DNA of 64,000 bases from Candidatus Chloroploca mongolica (GTDB lineage: Bacteria; Chloroflexota; Chloroflexia; Chloroflexales; Chloroflexaceae), in NCBI RefSeq assembly GCF_004762035.2, contig NZ_SIJK02000013.1:53104-117103 (forward strand). Direction: 5' to 3'. A program made the translations under genes and the position numbers. This document shows positions 1 to 8,050 of the stretch, piece after piece. The notes beneath the pieces were generated by a model. The model ran no database searches and was not told the DNA's origin. It saw only the letters and a list, made by a program, of their open reading frames with translations. Every line of letters starts with the position of its first letter. Positions within the stretch are counted from its first letter, which is position 1.

Positions 1-72
1 ACGCCCGAGGTGGAAGCGGTCACTACGCCCGAGGTGGAAGCGGTCGCCACGCCCGAGGTGGAAGCGGTAGTT
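1..72 (+). repeat. Three tandem 24-bp coding repeats (TPEVEAVx)
   Basis: Bases 1-24, 25-48 and 49-72 are near-identical 24-mers beginning ACGCCCGAGGTGGAAGCGGT. Each encodes the octapeptide TPEVEAV plus one variable residue. The array is cut by the window edge and may continue upstream. It lies in the low-complexity N-terminus of the S1-domain protein. Confidence 0.9.
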
Positions 73-1434
73 GCAGCCGTGACCGAAGAGACCACGACAG
101 TTGCACCAGTGGTGACAGGCGAAACTTCTGCCGAGTCCGGCGCTAGTTTTACCCCGGTGGCCGAGGATGGTTCGCGCCCACGTAAACTCAAAGATCTGCG
201 TGCGGGGATGGAACTTGAAGGCCGTGTAACGTCGATTGCGCTCTATGGCATTTTTGTTGACATCGGGGTTGGGCGCGATGGTCTGGTGCATATCTCGGAA
301 ATGAGTGATACCCGCATTGATACCCCGTCTGATCTGGTGCAAATTGGCGATACCGTCAACGTGCGTATCAAAAGTGTTGATCCCGAAGCGCGCCGGATTA
401 GTCTGACGATGCGAACCGGTAGCGGTGAACGCGAACGTGGCGCTGAGGTTGTCCGTGGGGCGCCACGCACGGCGAATCGTCCACGGCGTGCCGAGGTTGA
501 CAAAGAACGCCTTGCTTCGTTGAAAATCGGTGATGTGGTCGAAGGGGTCATTACTGGCTATGCACCGTTTGGGGCATTTGCGGATATCGGTGTGGGCAAG
601 GATGGCCTGGTTCACGTGAGTGAACTGGCTGAGGGACGGGTTGAAAAGCCTGAAGATGCGGTCAAAGTTGGTGATCGCTTCTCCTTCAAGATCCTCGAAG
701 TTGACCCCGATGGAACGCGCATCAGCTTGAGCCTGCGCCGTGCGCAACGCTCGCAGAAGATGCAGCAGCTTGAGCCCAATCAGATTCTTGAAGGTGTGGT
801 CAGTGGTATTGCCCCGTTTGGTGCTTTTGTTGATATCGGGGTTGGGCGCGATGGCCTGGTTCATATTTCAGCTCTGTCGTCGAATCGGGTCAATCGGGTT
901 GAGGATGTCGTATCCGTTGGCGATAAGGTCAGTGTCCGGGTGCTTGAAGTTGACCAGCAGAGCAAGCGGATAAGCCTGACCATGCGGCTTGAAGAGACCG
1001 ATGACGACGCGATGGTCGAGGGTGACGAAGAGGGCTACGCTCCGGCGACGGGCAATGCCCCCTCCCAGTCACGTGCGACGGCCAGTTCGGCGAATGCACC
1101 AGCGGCAGCACGTTTTGCCTCATCCGCAGCCGAGGCCAAGGCCGGGCGTGAGCGCGAGCGTGAGCGCCGCGAGCGCCGTGAGCGTGAACGTGAGCGTCGC
1201 AATGCCGTTCAGCCCGAAACGTATAGCACCGAGGATGTTGAAGAAGAGTTCGTTGGTGATGCAACCCTCGAAGATCTGCTCAGCAAGTTTGGTGGATCGG
1301 TTCCGCCGCGTCGTGAGCGCAAAACAAATAAGCGTGAAGAGCAGGACTTTGACGACGAACCAGAGGAGCGCCAGGATCGCCGCCAGCGTGATGCTATCAA
1401 ACGAACGTTGCAGCAGGTTGGCCGCGACGAGTAG
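1..1434 (+). CDS. S1 RNA-binding domain protein (5' partial, three S1 domains)
   Basis: The reading frame is open from base 1, so the gene probably begins upstream of the window. After a Thr/Glu/Val-rich repeat come three S1 (OB-fold) domains, at about residues 60-135, 170-245 and 255-330 counted from the GTG at base 10. Each has the S1 core pattern with a GAF/GIFVDIGVG(R/K)DGLVH(I/V)S motif and an RISL(T/S)(M/L)R end. The C-terminal ~140 residues are highly charged (RERERRERR-type), probably disordered and able to bind nucleic acid. Multi-S1 proteins of this kind bind single-stranded RNA (ribosomal protein S1-like or Tex/PNPase-type). It is not full-length bS1, which usually has 4-6 domains. 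Likely cytoplasmic; the exact target cannot be told. Confidence 0.85.
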   Translation, partial: TPEVEAVTTPEVEAVATPEVEAVVAAVTEETTTVAPVVTGETSAESGASFTPVAEDGSRPRKLKDLRAGMELEGRVTSIALYGIFVDIGVGRDGLVHISEMSDTRIDTPSDLVQIGDTVNVRIKSVDPEARRISLTMRTGSGERERGAEVVRGAPRTANRPRRAEVDKERLASLKIGDVVEGVITGYAPFGAFADIGVGKDGLVHVSELAEGRVEKPEDAVKVGDRFSFKILEVDPDGTRISLSLRRAQRSQKMQQLEPNQILEGVVSGIAPFGAFVDIGVGRDGLVHISALSSNRVNRVEDVVSVGDKVSVRVLEVDQQSKRISLTMRLEETDDDAMVEGDEEGYAPATGNAPSQSRATASSANAPAAARFASSAAEAKAGRERERERRERRERERERRNAVQPETYSTEDVEEEFVGDATLEDLLSKFGGSVPPRRERKTNKREEQDFDDEPEERQDRRQRDAIKRTLQQVGRDE

Positions 1435-1482
1435 TCTGCCCTTGCCTGGGCTTGCGCAACGGTCTGGGATGTAAACCCCAGT

Positions 1483-1543
1483 CCCCATGTTATCAGGTGG
1501 GTGTGAGTGGTTTAGCCGCTCACACCCACCTGATAACGTGGGG
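1483..1543. terminator. Strong 28-bp hairpin, likely terminator after the S1 gene
   Basis: Arms 1483-1510 and 1516-1543 pair along 28 bp with only two G.U-type positions around the loop TTTAG. There is no clean U-tract after it. It sits 48 bp past the S1-protein stop and before the rpmH promoter, so it probably separates the two transcription units. Confidence 0.7.
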
Positions 1544-1573
1544 AATAAGTATTCGCACCTGGGGGAAACGTAT

Positions 1574-1603
1574 TTGACACTGCCCGAACGTGGCACGTAT
1601 AAT
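1574..1603 (+). promoter_or_regulatory. Sigma-70-type promoter for rpmH-rnpA
   Basis: TTGACA at 1574-1579 and TATAAT at 1598-1603 are both perfect consensus boxes, with an 18-bp spacer. This is one of the best promoters in the window and suits a highly expressed ribosomal protein gene starting at 1638. Confidence 0.85.
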
Positions 1604-1637
1604 ACTCTGAGTTTGTCATATAGAGAGGAGCGTAGAT

Positions 1638-1811
1638 ATGCCAAAACGTACATGGCAGCCCAAGCGCATTCCGCGCCGGCGTAAACATGGATTTCTTTCA
1701 CGGATGGAGACAAAAGATGGGCGTGCCATCCTGCGCCGCCGTCGCATCAAGGGTCGCTATAAGCTGTCGGTGAGCGATGAGCGTCGTCAGGTGCGACGTG
1801 GGCATCGCTAA
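1638..1811 (+). CDS. rpmH: 50S ribosomal protein bL34
   Basis: A 57-residue, very basic protein starting [20 protein letters not shown] and ending RRQVRRGHR. It shows the bL34 signature (KRTWQPK, then R-rich HGF-SRM-T-GR--L--RR-KGR). It is slightly longer than the usual 44-47 residues because of an extra C-terminal stretch (about [11 protein letters not shown]). GAGAGGAG lies 8-10 bases before the ATG. It is followed by rnpA, the conserved arrangement; bL34 is part of the large ribosomal subunit near the exit region. The gene is shorter than typical ORF-length cut-offs. Confidence 0.96.
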   Translation: MPKRTWQPKRIPRRRKHGFLSRMETKDGRAILRRRRIKGRYKLSVSDERRQVRRGHR

Positions 1812-1882
1812 ATGGTGCTGCACGTCGCACAGCGTACGATCACAACACGCCTGAAGCCGTGGCTATGGTGTCATGATCTGAT

Positions 1883-2227
1883 ATGAAACGTGCTCTCCGC
1901 TTGCGTCATCCTGAACAGTTTCGGCGTGTGCGAAACCAGGGTCAACGTTTCGTGTCACCGCTGCTGACTTTGTACGTGCGGATCGGCAGACCACACCGTC
2001 TTCGTTGTGGCTTTGTCGTTGGCAAGTACCTGGGAAGCGCAGTGATACGCAATCGAGCCAAGCGACGGGTGCGTGAAGCTGTTCGTCTGGCTTTGCCCTA
2101 CGTTGAAACAGGCTATGATCTCGTTTTTGTTGTGCGTAAGCCTGAAGTGGGTGAGTTACCTTTCCCACAGTTGCAACAGTTAGTTGAAGGGCTGCTGCGC
2201 CAGGCAAAACTCTGGCGCAGCGTTTAA
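1883..2227 (+). CDS. rnpA: Ribonuclease P protein component
   Basis: A 114-residue basic protein. Together with the RNase P RNA (not in this window) it removes 5' leaders from pre-tRNAs. The diagnostic RNR motif is present as NRAKRRVREAVR at about residues 57-68, preceded by FVVGKYLGSAVIRNR, where most homologues have a similar V-K--G-AV-RN stretch. The N-terminal L-F--V---G-R/central β-strand pattern fits. The length is normal. It follows rpmH by 71 bp and is probably co-transcribed from the promoter at 1574. The yidD gene often found next is absent; the 105-bp gap to yidC contains no equivalent reading frame. Confidence 0.95.
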   Translation: MKRALRLRHPEQFRRVRNQGQRFVSPLLTLYVRIGRPHRLRCGFVVGKYLGSAVIRNRAKRRVREAVRLALPYVETGYDLVFVVRKPEVGELPFPQLQQLVEGLLRQAKLWRSV

Positions 2228-2332
2228 CCTGTTGAGTGTCTATATTCGCCCCTGCGGTACCCGTGCACCTGTGGTGTGAAGCCGAAGAAGATGGTTAGGT
2301 CGTCAAGGGTGCGCATACGTTGAGGAGACCAT

Positions 2333-3352
2333 ATGTGGTCATGGTTTGTTGGCCTGCTTGAGCAGGCGCTGATCTGGTTTTCATCAGCTACAGGCAATGT
2401 GGCCCTTGGCATTATTCTCTTTACCATTGCCGCACGCCTGCTTATTTTGCCCCTCACCCTGAGTTCGATTCGTTCGAGCCGGGGAATGCAGCAGCTTCAG
2501 CCGTTGATGAAAGAATTGCAGCGGAAGTACGGCAAAGATCCGCAAAAGCTGCAAGAAGAGACGATGAAGCTCTATAAAGAGCATAAGGTTAATCCGGTTG
2601 GTGGTTGTCTGCCGTTGCTGCTCCAACTGCCGATCTTTTTTGGTGTGTATCAGGCTGTCTATCACCTGTTTGGTGGTGAACAGGGACGCCAGTATCTGAG
2701 TCCTGCGGCTGAAGCAGCGTTACAAGATCCTGCTGTTGCCGCAGTCTTTTCACAACAGTTGTTTGGTCTGATTGATCCCGGTGGCGTCACGTTTGGGGCC
2801 AATGGTTTTGCAGGATTGGCCTATGTTGTGCTGCCGATTCTCTCGATTGTCTTCCAGTTCTTGCAGACGGTGATGGCGACCCCGCGAGTGCAGGATCCCC
2901 AGCAGAAGATGATGACCCAGATGATGATGTTTATGCCGCTGGTGTTTGGCTATATCGCCTTCACCTTCCCTCAGGGTGCGGTGCTCTACTGGGTTGTCAG
3001 CAGCATGGTTGGGGTGGTGCAACAGTATTTCATTACCGGGTGGGGTTCGCTGGCCAATTATCTCAAGTTTTTGCCCCCGGATGGCAAGTCAACGACATTG
3101 CCTGCACCGGCAGTTGCCGCCGTTGCCACCGACACGGGTGCTTCGGCTGAAGCATCTGTCTCAACCACACGTGCTGATTTCTGGGGTGTGATGCGTCCGT
3201 TGACCGAGTTACAGCCTGCGGTAGCATCAGCGAATAGCGCCGAAGGTGGCGCTGACCTGATCGTGGATAAACCAGGAGAACAGGTCAACAAGGCATCCCA
3301 GGCACAGATGCGAGGACAGGTAAGTCCACGCCGCAATCGTAGACGCAAATAG
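2333..3352 (+). CDS. yidC: Membrane protein insertase YidC (Oxa1 family, short form)
   Basis: A 339-residue polytopic membrane protein that inserts and folds inner-membrane proteins, alone or with Sec. It lacks the large periplasmic domain of the Gram-negative form. It starts with a membrane segment (about residues 20-45) and has the 60K/Oxa1 core: the amphipathic QQLQPLMKELQRKYGKDPQKLQEE loop region, then NPVGGCLPLLLQLPIFFGVYQAVY (about 85-118), and membrane segments near 160-185 and 200-235. The tail is long and basic (PRRNRRRK), as expected for ribosome contact. GAGGAG precedes the ATG by about 7 bases. It lies between rnpA and jag, the classical order. Confidence 0.95.
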   Translation: MWSWFVGLLEQALIWFSSATGNVALGIILFTIAARLLILPLTLSSIRSSRGMQQLQPLMKELQRKYGKDPQKLQEETMKLYKEHKVNPVGGCLPLLLQLPIFFGVYQAVYHLFGGEQGRQYLSPAAEAALQDPAVAAVFSQQLFGLIDPGGVTFGANGFAGLAYVVLPILSIVFQFLQTVMATPRVQDPQQKMMTQMMMFMPLVFGYIAFTFPQGAVLYWVVSSMVGVVQQYFITGWGSLANYLKFLPPDGKSTTLPAPAVAAVATDTGASAEASVSTTRADFWGVMRPLTELQPAVASANSAEGGADLIVDKPGEQVNKASQAQMRGQVSPRRNRRRK

Positions 3353-3368
3353 GAGTAAAAGGAAGACT

Positions 3369-4064
3369 ATGAAAAGCATCGAGATCAGCGCACGCACCGT
3401 CACTGAAGCCGTTGAGCTCGCCCTGGCGCAGCTCGGCAAAGATCGTGACGAGGTGATGATCGCGGTGCTCGAGCCTGGCGAGGCTGGAGATGAGGCCCTG
3501 GTACGTGTCACGGTGGTAGATGATGATGATGACGAACCAGTGTCTGCGCTTCCGATCACTCGAGCCTCTTCAACCGATGATGTGCAGACGATAGCCCAGA
3601 CGGTGCTTGATGAGTTGCTCGCACGTATGGATATCCATGCCTATGTGACGCCAGTTGTCTCGCGGGTGCCTGGGCAAAAAGGTGATGTCGAAGAGACGAT
3701 CACGCTGCACGTCGAGGGGGCCGATGAAGAGGCAATGGGCCTGTTGATTGGTCGCCGTGGCGAGACACTGCGTTCTCTTCAGTTTATGCTTAATCTGCTC
3801 GTGAGTCGTCAGGTGCAGAAGTGGCCGCAAATTGTCGTTGATGTTGGCAATTATCGCCAGCGTCGCCAGGAGTCGCTCGAAGGTCTGGCCCGCCGGATGG
3901 CTGAACGGGTGCGCCAGACCGGTCGCCCGATGATGCTGGAACCAATGGCGGCCTACGAGCGTCGGATTGTCCACCTTGCGCTCCGTGATGATAAGACGAT
4001 CTATACCGAGAGTTCGGGTGAGGGTGAGAATCGTAAGATTGTGATCTTTCCGGCACGCTCATAA
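3369..4064 (+). CDS. jag: RNA-binding protein Jag/KhpB (Jag_N-KH-R3H)
   Basis: 231 residues in the usual Jag order. The Jag_N domain comes first (about 1-50, KSIEISARTVTEAVELALAQLGKDRDEV), then an acidic linker (DDDDDE). A KH domain follows with the loop LLIGRRGETLRSLQFMLN (GRRG in place of GxxG, about 125-145). The R3H domain near 175-225 contains R-----AxxV, then MAAYERRIVHLAL. Family members are RNA chaperone-like proteins that work with KhpA and affect cell division and envelope genes. It starts 16 bp after yidC and is surely in the same operon. Confidence 0.92.
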   Translation: MKSIEISARTVTEAVELALAQLGKDRDEVMIAVLEPGEAGDEALVRVTVVDDDDDEPVSALPITRASSTDDVQTIAQTVLDELLARMDIHAYVTPVVSRVPGQKGDVEETITLHVEGADEEAMGLLIGRRGETLRSLQFMLNLLVSRQVQKWPQIVVDVGNYRQRRQESLEGLARRMAERVRQTGRPMMLEPMAAYERRIVHLALRDDKTIYTESSGEGENRKIVIFPARS

Positions 4065-4088
4065 GTTGTTGCTAGGCTGTTGAAGACG

Positions 4089-4913
4089 ATGGTGCCGCAG
4101 TTTCTTGCCCTCGGGCATGCTACGTACGATCGGTTGCCTGATGGCCGGTTTGCGCCTGGGGGCAGCGTACGTTATGCGACGGGGGTAGCGGTGCGTCTGG
4201 GTTTGACCGCCGCAATGGCGACGGCGGGCACTCCAGCGGCGCTCCTTCCCGATCAGGAAGGTGTTCAGACCGTTCTGGTGCCTTCACCAGCCGTGACGAC
4301 ATTTGAAAATCGCTATGATGCTCATCGGCGAAGTCAGTGGCTGCACGCGCTGGCTTCGCCGCTTGTGCTTGCTCATCTGCCTCACGCCTGGTACGCCGCC
4401 CGGCTTGTGCATCTGGCTCCTGTTGCACAGGAACTTGATCTTGCGATGATCACGGCGTTTCCTGAGGCGTTGATCGTGGTGACACCCCAGGGTTGGATGC
4501 GAACCTGGACCGAACCTCTGCCGGCGCTGGTGCAACCCTGCCGCTGGCTGCCGCCGCCAGCATTGTTGCGTCGGATCAATCTGCTGGTGGTTAGTATTGA
4601 GGATGTGGCTGGTGATGAAGCGCTGGTCGCGAGTTATGCGCGCCATTGCCCGCTCGTTGTGGTGACGCGCGGTGCTTCAGGGGCGACGCTCTACCAGCAT
4701 GGTGTGAGCCATCCACTCGCTGCGTGCCCTGCGCAGGAATACGATCCAACTGGTGCGGGCGATGTCTTCGCTGCGGCGATGCTCGTGCATCTGGCTGAGA
4801 CCGGTGATGCGCTGGCTGCCGCACAGTTTGCCAGTGCTGCGGCTGCCTTGGCGGTTGAAGGACGAGGTCTAGGCAATTTGACCAACCGTGACGCGGTGTT
4901 GGCTCGTCTCTAG
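4089..4913 (+). CDS. PfkB-family carbohydrate kinase
   Basis: About 274 residues. The C-terminal PfkB signature DPTGAGDVFAAAMLVHL carries the anion-hole GAGD with its catalytic Asp. The N-terminus FLALGHATYDRL...APGGSVRYATGVAVRLGL matches the substrate-binding half (G-x-x-x-D and the GG motif). Family members phosphorylate sugars, nucleosides or related alcohols with ATP; the substrate cannot be assigned. I chose ATG 4089; an in-frame TTG lies at 4080, and the Shine-Dalgarno is weak for either. It is 24 bp downstream of jag and probably a late addition to that operon. It is a little shorter than the usual ~300 residues. Confidence 0.85.
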   Translation: MVPQFLALGHATYDRLPDGRFAPGGSVRYATGVAVRLGLTAAMATAGTPAALLPDQEGVQTVLVPSPAVTTFENRYDAHRRSQWLHALASPLVLAHLPHAWYAARLVHLAPVAQELDLAMITAFPEALIVVTPQGWMRTWTEPLPALVQPCRWLPPPALLRRINLLVVSIEDVAGDEALVASYARHCPLVVVTRGASGATLYQHGVSHPLAACPAQEYDPTGAGDVFAAAMLVHLAETGDALAAAQFASAAAALAVEGRGLGNLTNRDAVLARL

Positions 4914-4984
4914 ATGTGATACCATGTCCATGTACGGATGCGGATACCTCACCGGTTAATTGGTATGAGAGGCTGTGGTTGACG

Positions 4985-6130
4985 ATGAGCTCATCTTGTT
5001 GGCGTAGACCAATCGGACAGATGGCGCTAGTGATCCTTTTGGTTGTGCTAGGCGCAACAAGTTTAGATGCGGCTGAGGCCCGGCGGAGCACGGCGCGTGC
5101 GCAAGGTGGGCCGAGTTTGCCTGCCGTGACGGTGGCTGGTGATCAGTTGCTTGTCGATGGACAACCCTTTGAGGTGCGTGGCGTCAACTATATTGACTAT
5201 ACTGGTGCCCCACCTGGGTGCCCTGAATTGCATTTCGGAGCGGATGGACGCTGCCCATGGAATCAAGCGTTGATTGATGCCGATATGGCGCGCCTGCAGA
5301 CGCTTGGCGTTAATACGATCCGGATCTTTCTCAATTACTATGTGTTTGGTGGCGCGCGGACAACGAGTGAAGCGTATGATCAAGCCCCTGCCATGGCGCA
5401 CCTTGATGCCATGATTGCCAGCGCCAATCGCCACGGCATCTATGTCTTGCCGGTCTTGCTGGCGAAATTTCCGCAAGATCAGCTGCACGGTGGTCAGTAC
5501 GAGGCTGCCGCTGCCTTGCATATTCGCCCGGTCGTCAGCCATCTCGCAGGACGTTCCGGTCTGCTCGGCTGGGATCTCTTCAATGAGCCTGATATTGGCA
5601 GCCCGATGGACCAGCGGTGCTGGGACTGGGATAATGGTGATTTTCCGTTATGCCGTGAACTGGCCTGGCATCGAGTAGTCTTTCTCGCACGCATGAGCGC
5701 CGATGTGCGTGCCTTTGACCCTGGCCGCCCGATAACGATTGGGATGGGTTTTGGTAAAAGCTATTTCCGTCCTGCTGGACTCTATGCTTCACCGGCAGAT
5801 CTGGTGGATTTCTACTCGTTTCACTACTATGACAATGATCCGTATGATTCGGGGCGCTATGCTCAGCACTGGTATTATGGAGCCGGTTTTCCCACTGATC
5901 TCCGCCGTGCGCTTGTTGAATTGAAGAATTTGCCTCAGCAAAAACCGATCGTCATTACTGAACTCGGTTTTCCAACTGGCCCCGGAACCCTGCGCAACGA
6001 AGAGGAATTGCGACGTGATCTGCGGATTGGGCTTGCCACGAGCCGTGCTACAGGTGCAGCGGGGGTTATGCTCTGGCCGTTTCAGCCGACACTTGACGGA
6101 TTAGTTGGCGATCTCTTCATCGCAAACTGA
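4985..6130 (+). CDS. Secreted glycoside hydrolase, GH5/clan GH-A-like
   Basis: About 381 residues from the ATG at 4985. An in-frame GTG at 4916 would bury the signal peptide. The N-terminus has basic residues, a hydrophobic stretch (GQMALVILLVVLGATSLDA) and an AxA-type cleavage region, so it is probably exported. The mature part opens with LLVDGQPFEVRGVNYIDY, typical of endo-mannanase/cellulase-like (β/α)8 enzymes. The acid/base Glu is in GWDLFNEPD and the nucleophile Glu in PIVITELGFPT, so both catalytic residues are present. The substrate is unknown (β-mannan or β-glucan is plausible). A hairpin at 6166-6196 follows. Confidence 0.8.
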   Translation: MSSSCWRRPIGQMALVILLVVLGATSLDAAEARRSTARAQGGPSLPAVTVAGDQLLVDGQPFEVRGVNYIDYTGAPPGCPELHFGADGRCPWNQALIDADMARLQTLGVNTIRIFLNYYVFGGARTTSEAYDQAPAMAHLDAMIASANRHGIYVLPVLLAKFPQDQLHGGQYEAAAALHIRPVVSHLAGRSGLLGWDLFNEPDIGSPMDQRCWDWDNGDFPLCRELAWHRVVFLARMSADVRAFDPGRPITIGMGFGKSYFRPAGLYASPADLVDFYSFHYYDNDPYDSGRYAQHWYYGAGFPTDLRRALVELKNLPQQKPIVITELGFPTGPGTLRNEEELRRDLRIGLATSRATGAAGVMLWPFQPTLDGLVGDLFIAN

Positions 6131-6165
6131 GTTGGCGGTGCGGTGCATACACATCCTCGACGTAG

Positions 6166-6196
6166 CCCTGGCTGCCAGCGAAGCTGGCAGCCAGGG
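6166..6196. terminator. 14-bp perfect hairpin after the glycosidase gene
   Basis: CCCTGGCTGCCAGC-GAA-GCTGGCAGCCAGGG forms a perfect 14-bp stem 36 bp after the stop codon. Its right arm merges into the left terminus of the MITE-like repeat at 6193. There is no U-tract. Confidence 0.55.
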
Positions 6197-6387
6197 CGAT
6201 TGCATCTTCCGTGTATGCACCCCGCCAGGGCACCCGCCAGGGCACCCGCAAGGGCACCCGCACCCGCCAGGGCACCCCGCCAAGGCACCCGCAAGGGGTG
6301 CCCGTACACCGGATTGGCCCCCGCCCCGGTACGGGCACCCCTTGCGGGTGCCCCGTTGTATCCGATTTCGTATAATGCAATCGCCCT
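6193..6387. mobile_element. MITE-like inverted-repeat element, copy 1
   Basis: The element is bounded by 13-bp terminal inverted repeats: AGGGCGATTGCAT at 6193-6205 and its exact complement at 6375-6387. Inside are degenerate 12-bp tandem units (CCCGCCAGGGCA type, about 6230-6290) and a perfect 24-bp inverted repeat (6284-6307 and 6329-6352). A second copy in the opposite orientation lies at 34056-34208 and shares the ends, the 'ATACGAAATCGGATACAACG' arm and the internal palindrome. There is no transposase gene. Both flanks carry GCTGGCAGC, though not directly abutting. Together with the rest of 6131-6613 this fills the 483-bp gene-free stretch. Confidence 0.65.
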
Positions 6388-6407
6388 GCGCTGGCAGCAT
6401 ATCCAGG

Positions 6408-6436
6408 TTGACACGCATCCAGGCATAGAGTATACT
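6408..6436 (+). promoter_or_regulatory. Sigma-70-type promoter for the BMP transporter operon
   Basis: TTGACA at 6408-6413 and TATACT at 6431-6436, with a 17-bp spacer. It lies 21 bp beyond the MITE-like element. Transcription should start near 6443, leaving a leader of about 170 nt before the ATG at 6614. Confidence 0.75.
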
Positions 6437-6442
6437 CACCCG

Positions 6443-6580
6443 TAGTTGTTAACCTGAACTTAATATATGAACGCCAGCGATGACGCGGCAAAGGGCACGA
6501 GCCCGTTGTAAAACCATTGTCTTCGTGCGAATGCATCAATGCTGACAGCAACTCCACGTTGCTGTCAGCATTTGTTATTG
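6443..6580 (+). promoter_or_regulatory. Structured 5' leader with terminator-like hairpin
   Basis: The predicted leader holds a small GGGC-ACGA-GCCC hairpin (near 6493-6504). Its GCACGA can alternatively pair with TCGTGC near 6523. Then comes a perfect 15-bp stem (6538-6552 with 6558-6572, loop TCCAC) followed by TTTGTTATT-like sequence. That is the layout of an attenuator or riboswitch, but it matches no aptamer class that I can recognise. The rest of the 6131-6613 gap holds the glycosidase-end hairpin, the MITE-like repeat and the promoter. Confidence 0.45.
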
Positions 6581-6613
6581 CCGGCCTGTCCAGGTACCAG
6601 AGGAGCGCAAACC

Positions 6614-7930
6614 ATGCGTCAGCCACCCGTCCGGTTCATTGCCCTGCTTATTCTGTTCGCCTTGCTGCTGGGCGCGTGTGGGACAACCCCCGCCGCGCAA
6701 CCGACCGCTGCTCCTGCCCCCGAGGCTACCGGTGCGCCACCGGTTGCGCCAACAGATGCCCCCGCTGAGCCTACGGCTGAAGCGACTCAACCCACCGAGC
6801 CACCCGCAGCGACCGAAGCCCCGACTGAAGAAGAGTTTGTCTTTGGGATGATTCTGGTTGGCCCGACGAATGATGGTGGCTGGAACCAGGCCCACTTCGC
6901 GGCGGCTGAGTATGCCCAGGCCCGTTTGCCGGGGTCACGCTTTATCTACATTGATAAAGTCAATCCCGCTGACCGCCCCAACGTCCAGGTTGAGCAAGCG
7001 ATTGAGGAGTTGATCAACCAGGGCGCGAAGTTTGTGATTACCAATAGCGCCGAATTTGCTGACGGAACGAAGCTTGCCGCCGAAGCCCATCCGGATGTCT
7101 ATTTCTTGCATGCCTCGGGTGATGCAGTCTTGACGGGGAGTGCGCCATCCAATCTGACCAATCTGATGGGGCGCATGGAGTATGGCAAAATGATGGCAGG
7201 TTGTGCCGCTGCGCTGCAGAGCGACGCGGGCAAACTGGCCTACCTGGGCCCGTTGATTGACCCCGAGACACGTCGTCTGGTCAACTCGACCTATCTTGGC
7301 GCGAAGTATTGCTGGGAAAATTACCGTGATCAGCCGGCTGATAGCCTTGACTTCAAGGTGACCTGGATTGGCTTCTGGTTCAATATTCCTGGGGTTACGC
7401 TTGATCCGACCCGTGTGGCAACTGATTTTATCAATGAAGGCAACGATGTCATTATCTCGGGCATTGATACAACCGAGGGGTTAGTTGAGGCGAATAAGGC
7501 CTCGGCAGCCGGGCGAACGGTCTGGGCGGTGCCGTATGACTACGAAGATGCCTGTGCTCAAGGTGAGGATGTCTGTCTTGGGGTGCCCTATTTTAACTGG
7601 GGGCCACGCTATACCGAAATTCTCGGTGATGCGATGGAAGGTCGTTTTGAGTCACAGTGGGAATGGATCGGGCCGGATTGGAACGATATCAATAATCCCG
7701 ATACCAGTATGATTGGCTTCATCAAAGGGGCGGGTTTGACGCCTGAGAATGGGGCGCTGCTTGATGATTTCATCAGCAAACTGGCCGATGGCAGTCTGAA
7801 TCTCTTTACTGGGCCGCTGAACTTCCAGGATGGCACGGTCTTTGTGGCTGATGGTGAGGTTGCTGATGATCTGGCAGTCTGGAATACACCGCAGCTGCTT
7901 GAGGGTATCGAAGGGCAGAGTGCGCCGTAG
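6614..7930 (+). CDS. BMP-family ABC transporter substrate-binding lipoprotein
   Basis: About 438 residues. The N-terminus RFIALLILFALLLGACGTTP is a lipoprotein signal with the lipobox LGAC, so the mature protein is lipid-anchored outside the membrane. A Pro/Ala/Thr/Glu-rich linker (about 25-75) follows. The BMP/PnrA fold then starts at FVFGMILVGPTNDGGWNQAH, with LINQGAKFVITNSAEF, NLMGRMEYGKMMAGCAA and NDVIISGIDTTEGL as family landmarks. BMP proteins mainly bind purine nucleosides. ATG 6614 is preceded by AGAGGAG; a longer frame from 6539 would disrupt the signal. It is the first gene of a four-gene importer operon, and the three following genes are the matching ATPase and permeases. Confidence 0.9.
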   Translation: MRQPPVRFIALLILFALLLGACGTTPAAQPTAAPAPEATGAPPVAPTDAPAEPTAEATQPTEPPAATEAPTEEEFVFGMILVGPTNDGGWNQAHFAAAEYAQARLPGSRFIYIDKVNPADRPNVQVEQAIEELINQGAKFVITNSAEFADGTKLAAEAHPDVYFLHASGDAVLTGSAPSNLTNLMGRMEYGKMMAGCAAALQSDAGKLAYLGPLIDPETRRLVNSTYLGAKYCWENYRDQPADSLDFKVTWIGFWFNIPGVTLDPTRVATDFINEGNDVIISGIDTTEGLVEANKASAAGRTVWAVPYDYEDACAQGEDVCLGVPYFNWGPRYTEILGDAMEGRFESQWEWIGPDWNDINNPDTSMIGFIKGAGLTPENGALLDDFISKLADGSLNLFTGPLNFQDGTVFVADGEVADDLAVWNTPQLLEGIEGQSAP

Positions 7931-7964
7931 CGCATAAGGATCTGCGGAAGCCAAATATCTTCGC

Positions 7965-8009
7965 TTCGCGGCGGAACAAGCCAGCTATGCTGGCTTGTTC
8001 CGCCGCGAA
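7965..8009. terminator. 21-bp perfect hairpin inside the BMP operon
   Basis: Arms 7965-7985 and 7989-8009 are perfectly complementary around TAT. It lies between the binding-protein gene and the ATPase gene. Such intra-operon hairpins often lower expression of downstream genes or protect the binding-protein mRNA, which is needed in excess. Confidence 0.6.
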
Positions 8010-8050
8010 ACCCTAGGTTTATGGAACCAGCGTAAGAAGCCGGGTGTGCG

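Noticed and set aside
6487..6530. Guanidine-II (mini-ykkC) riboswitch because of a GGGC-ACGA-GCCC hairpin
   Set aside because: That class needs two ACGR-loop hairpins; only one is present, and the downstream gene is a BMP-type binding protein, not a guanidine transporter.
6082..6626. Several overlapping open frames rich in Gly/Pro/Val/His across the MITE-like repeat
   Set aside because: They are produced by the GC-rich tandem repeats, have no ribosome-binding sites and run on both strands over the same bases. They also recur at the second repeat copy.
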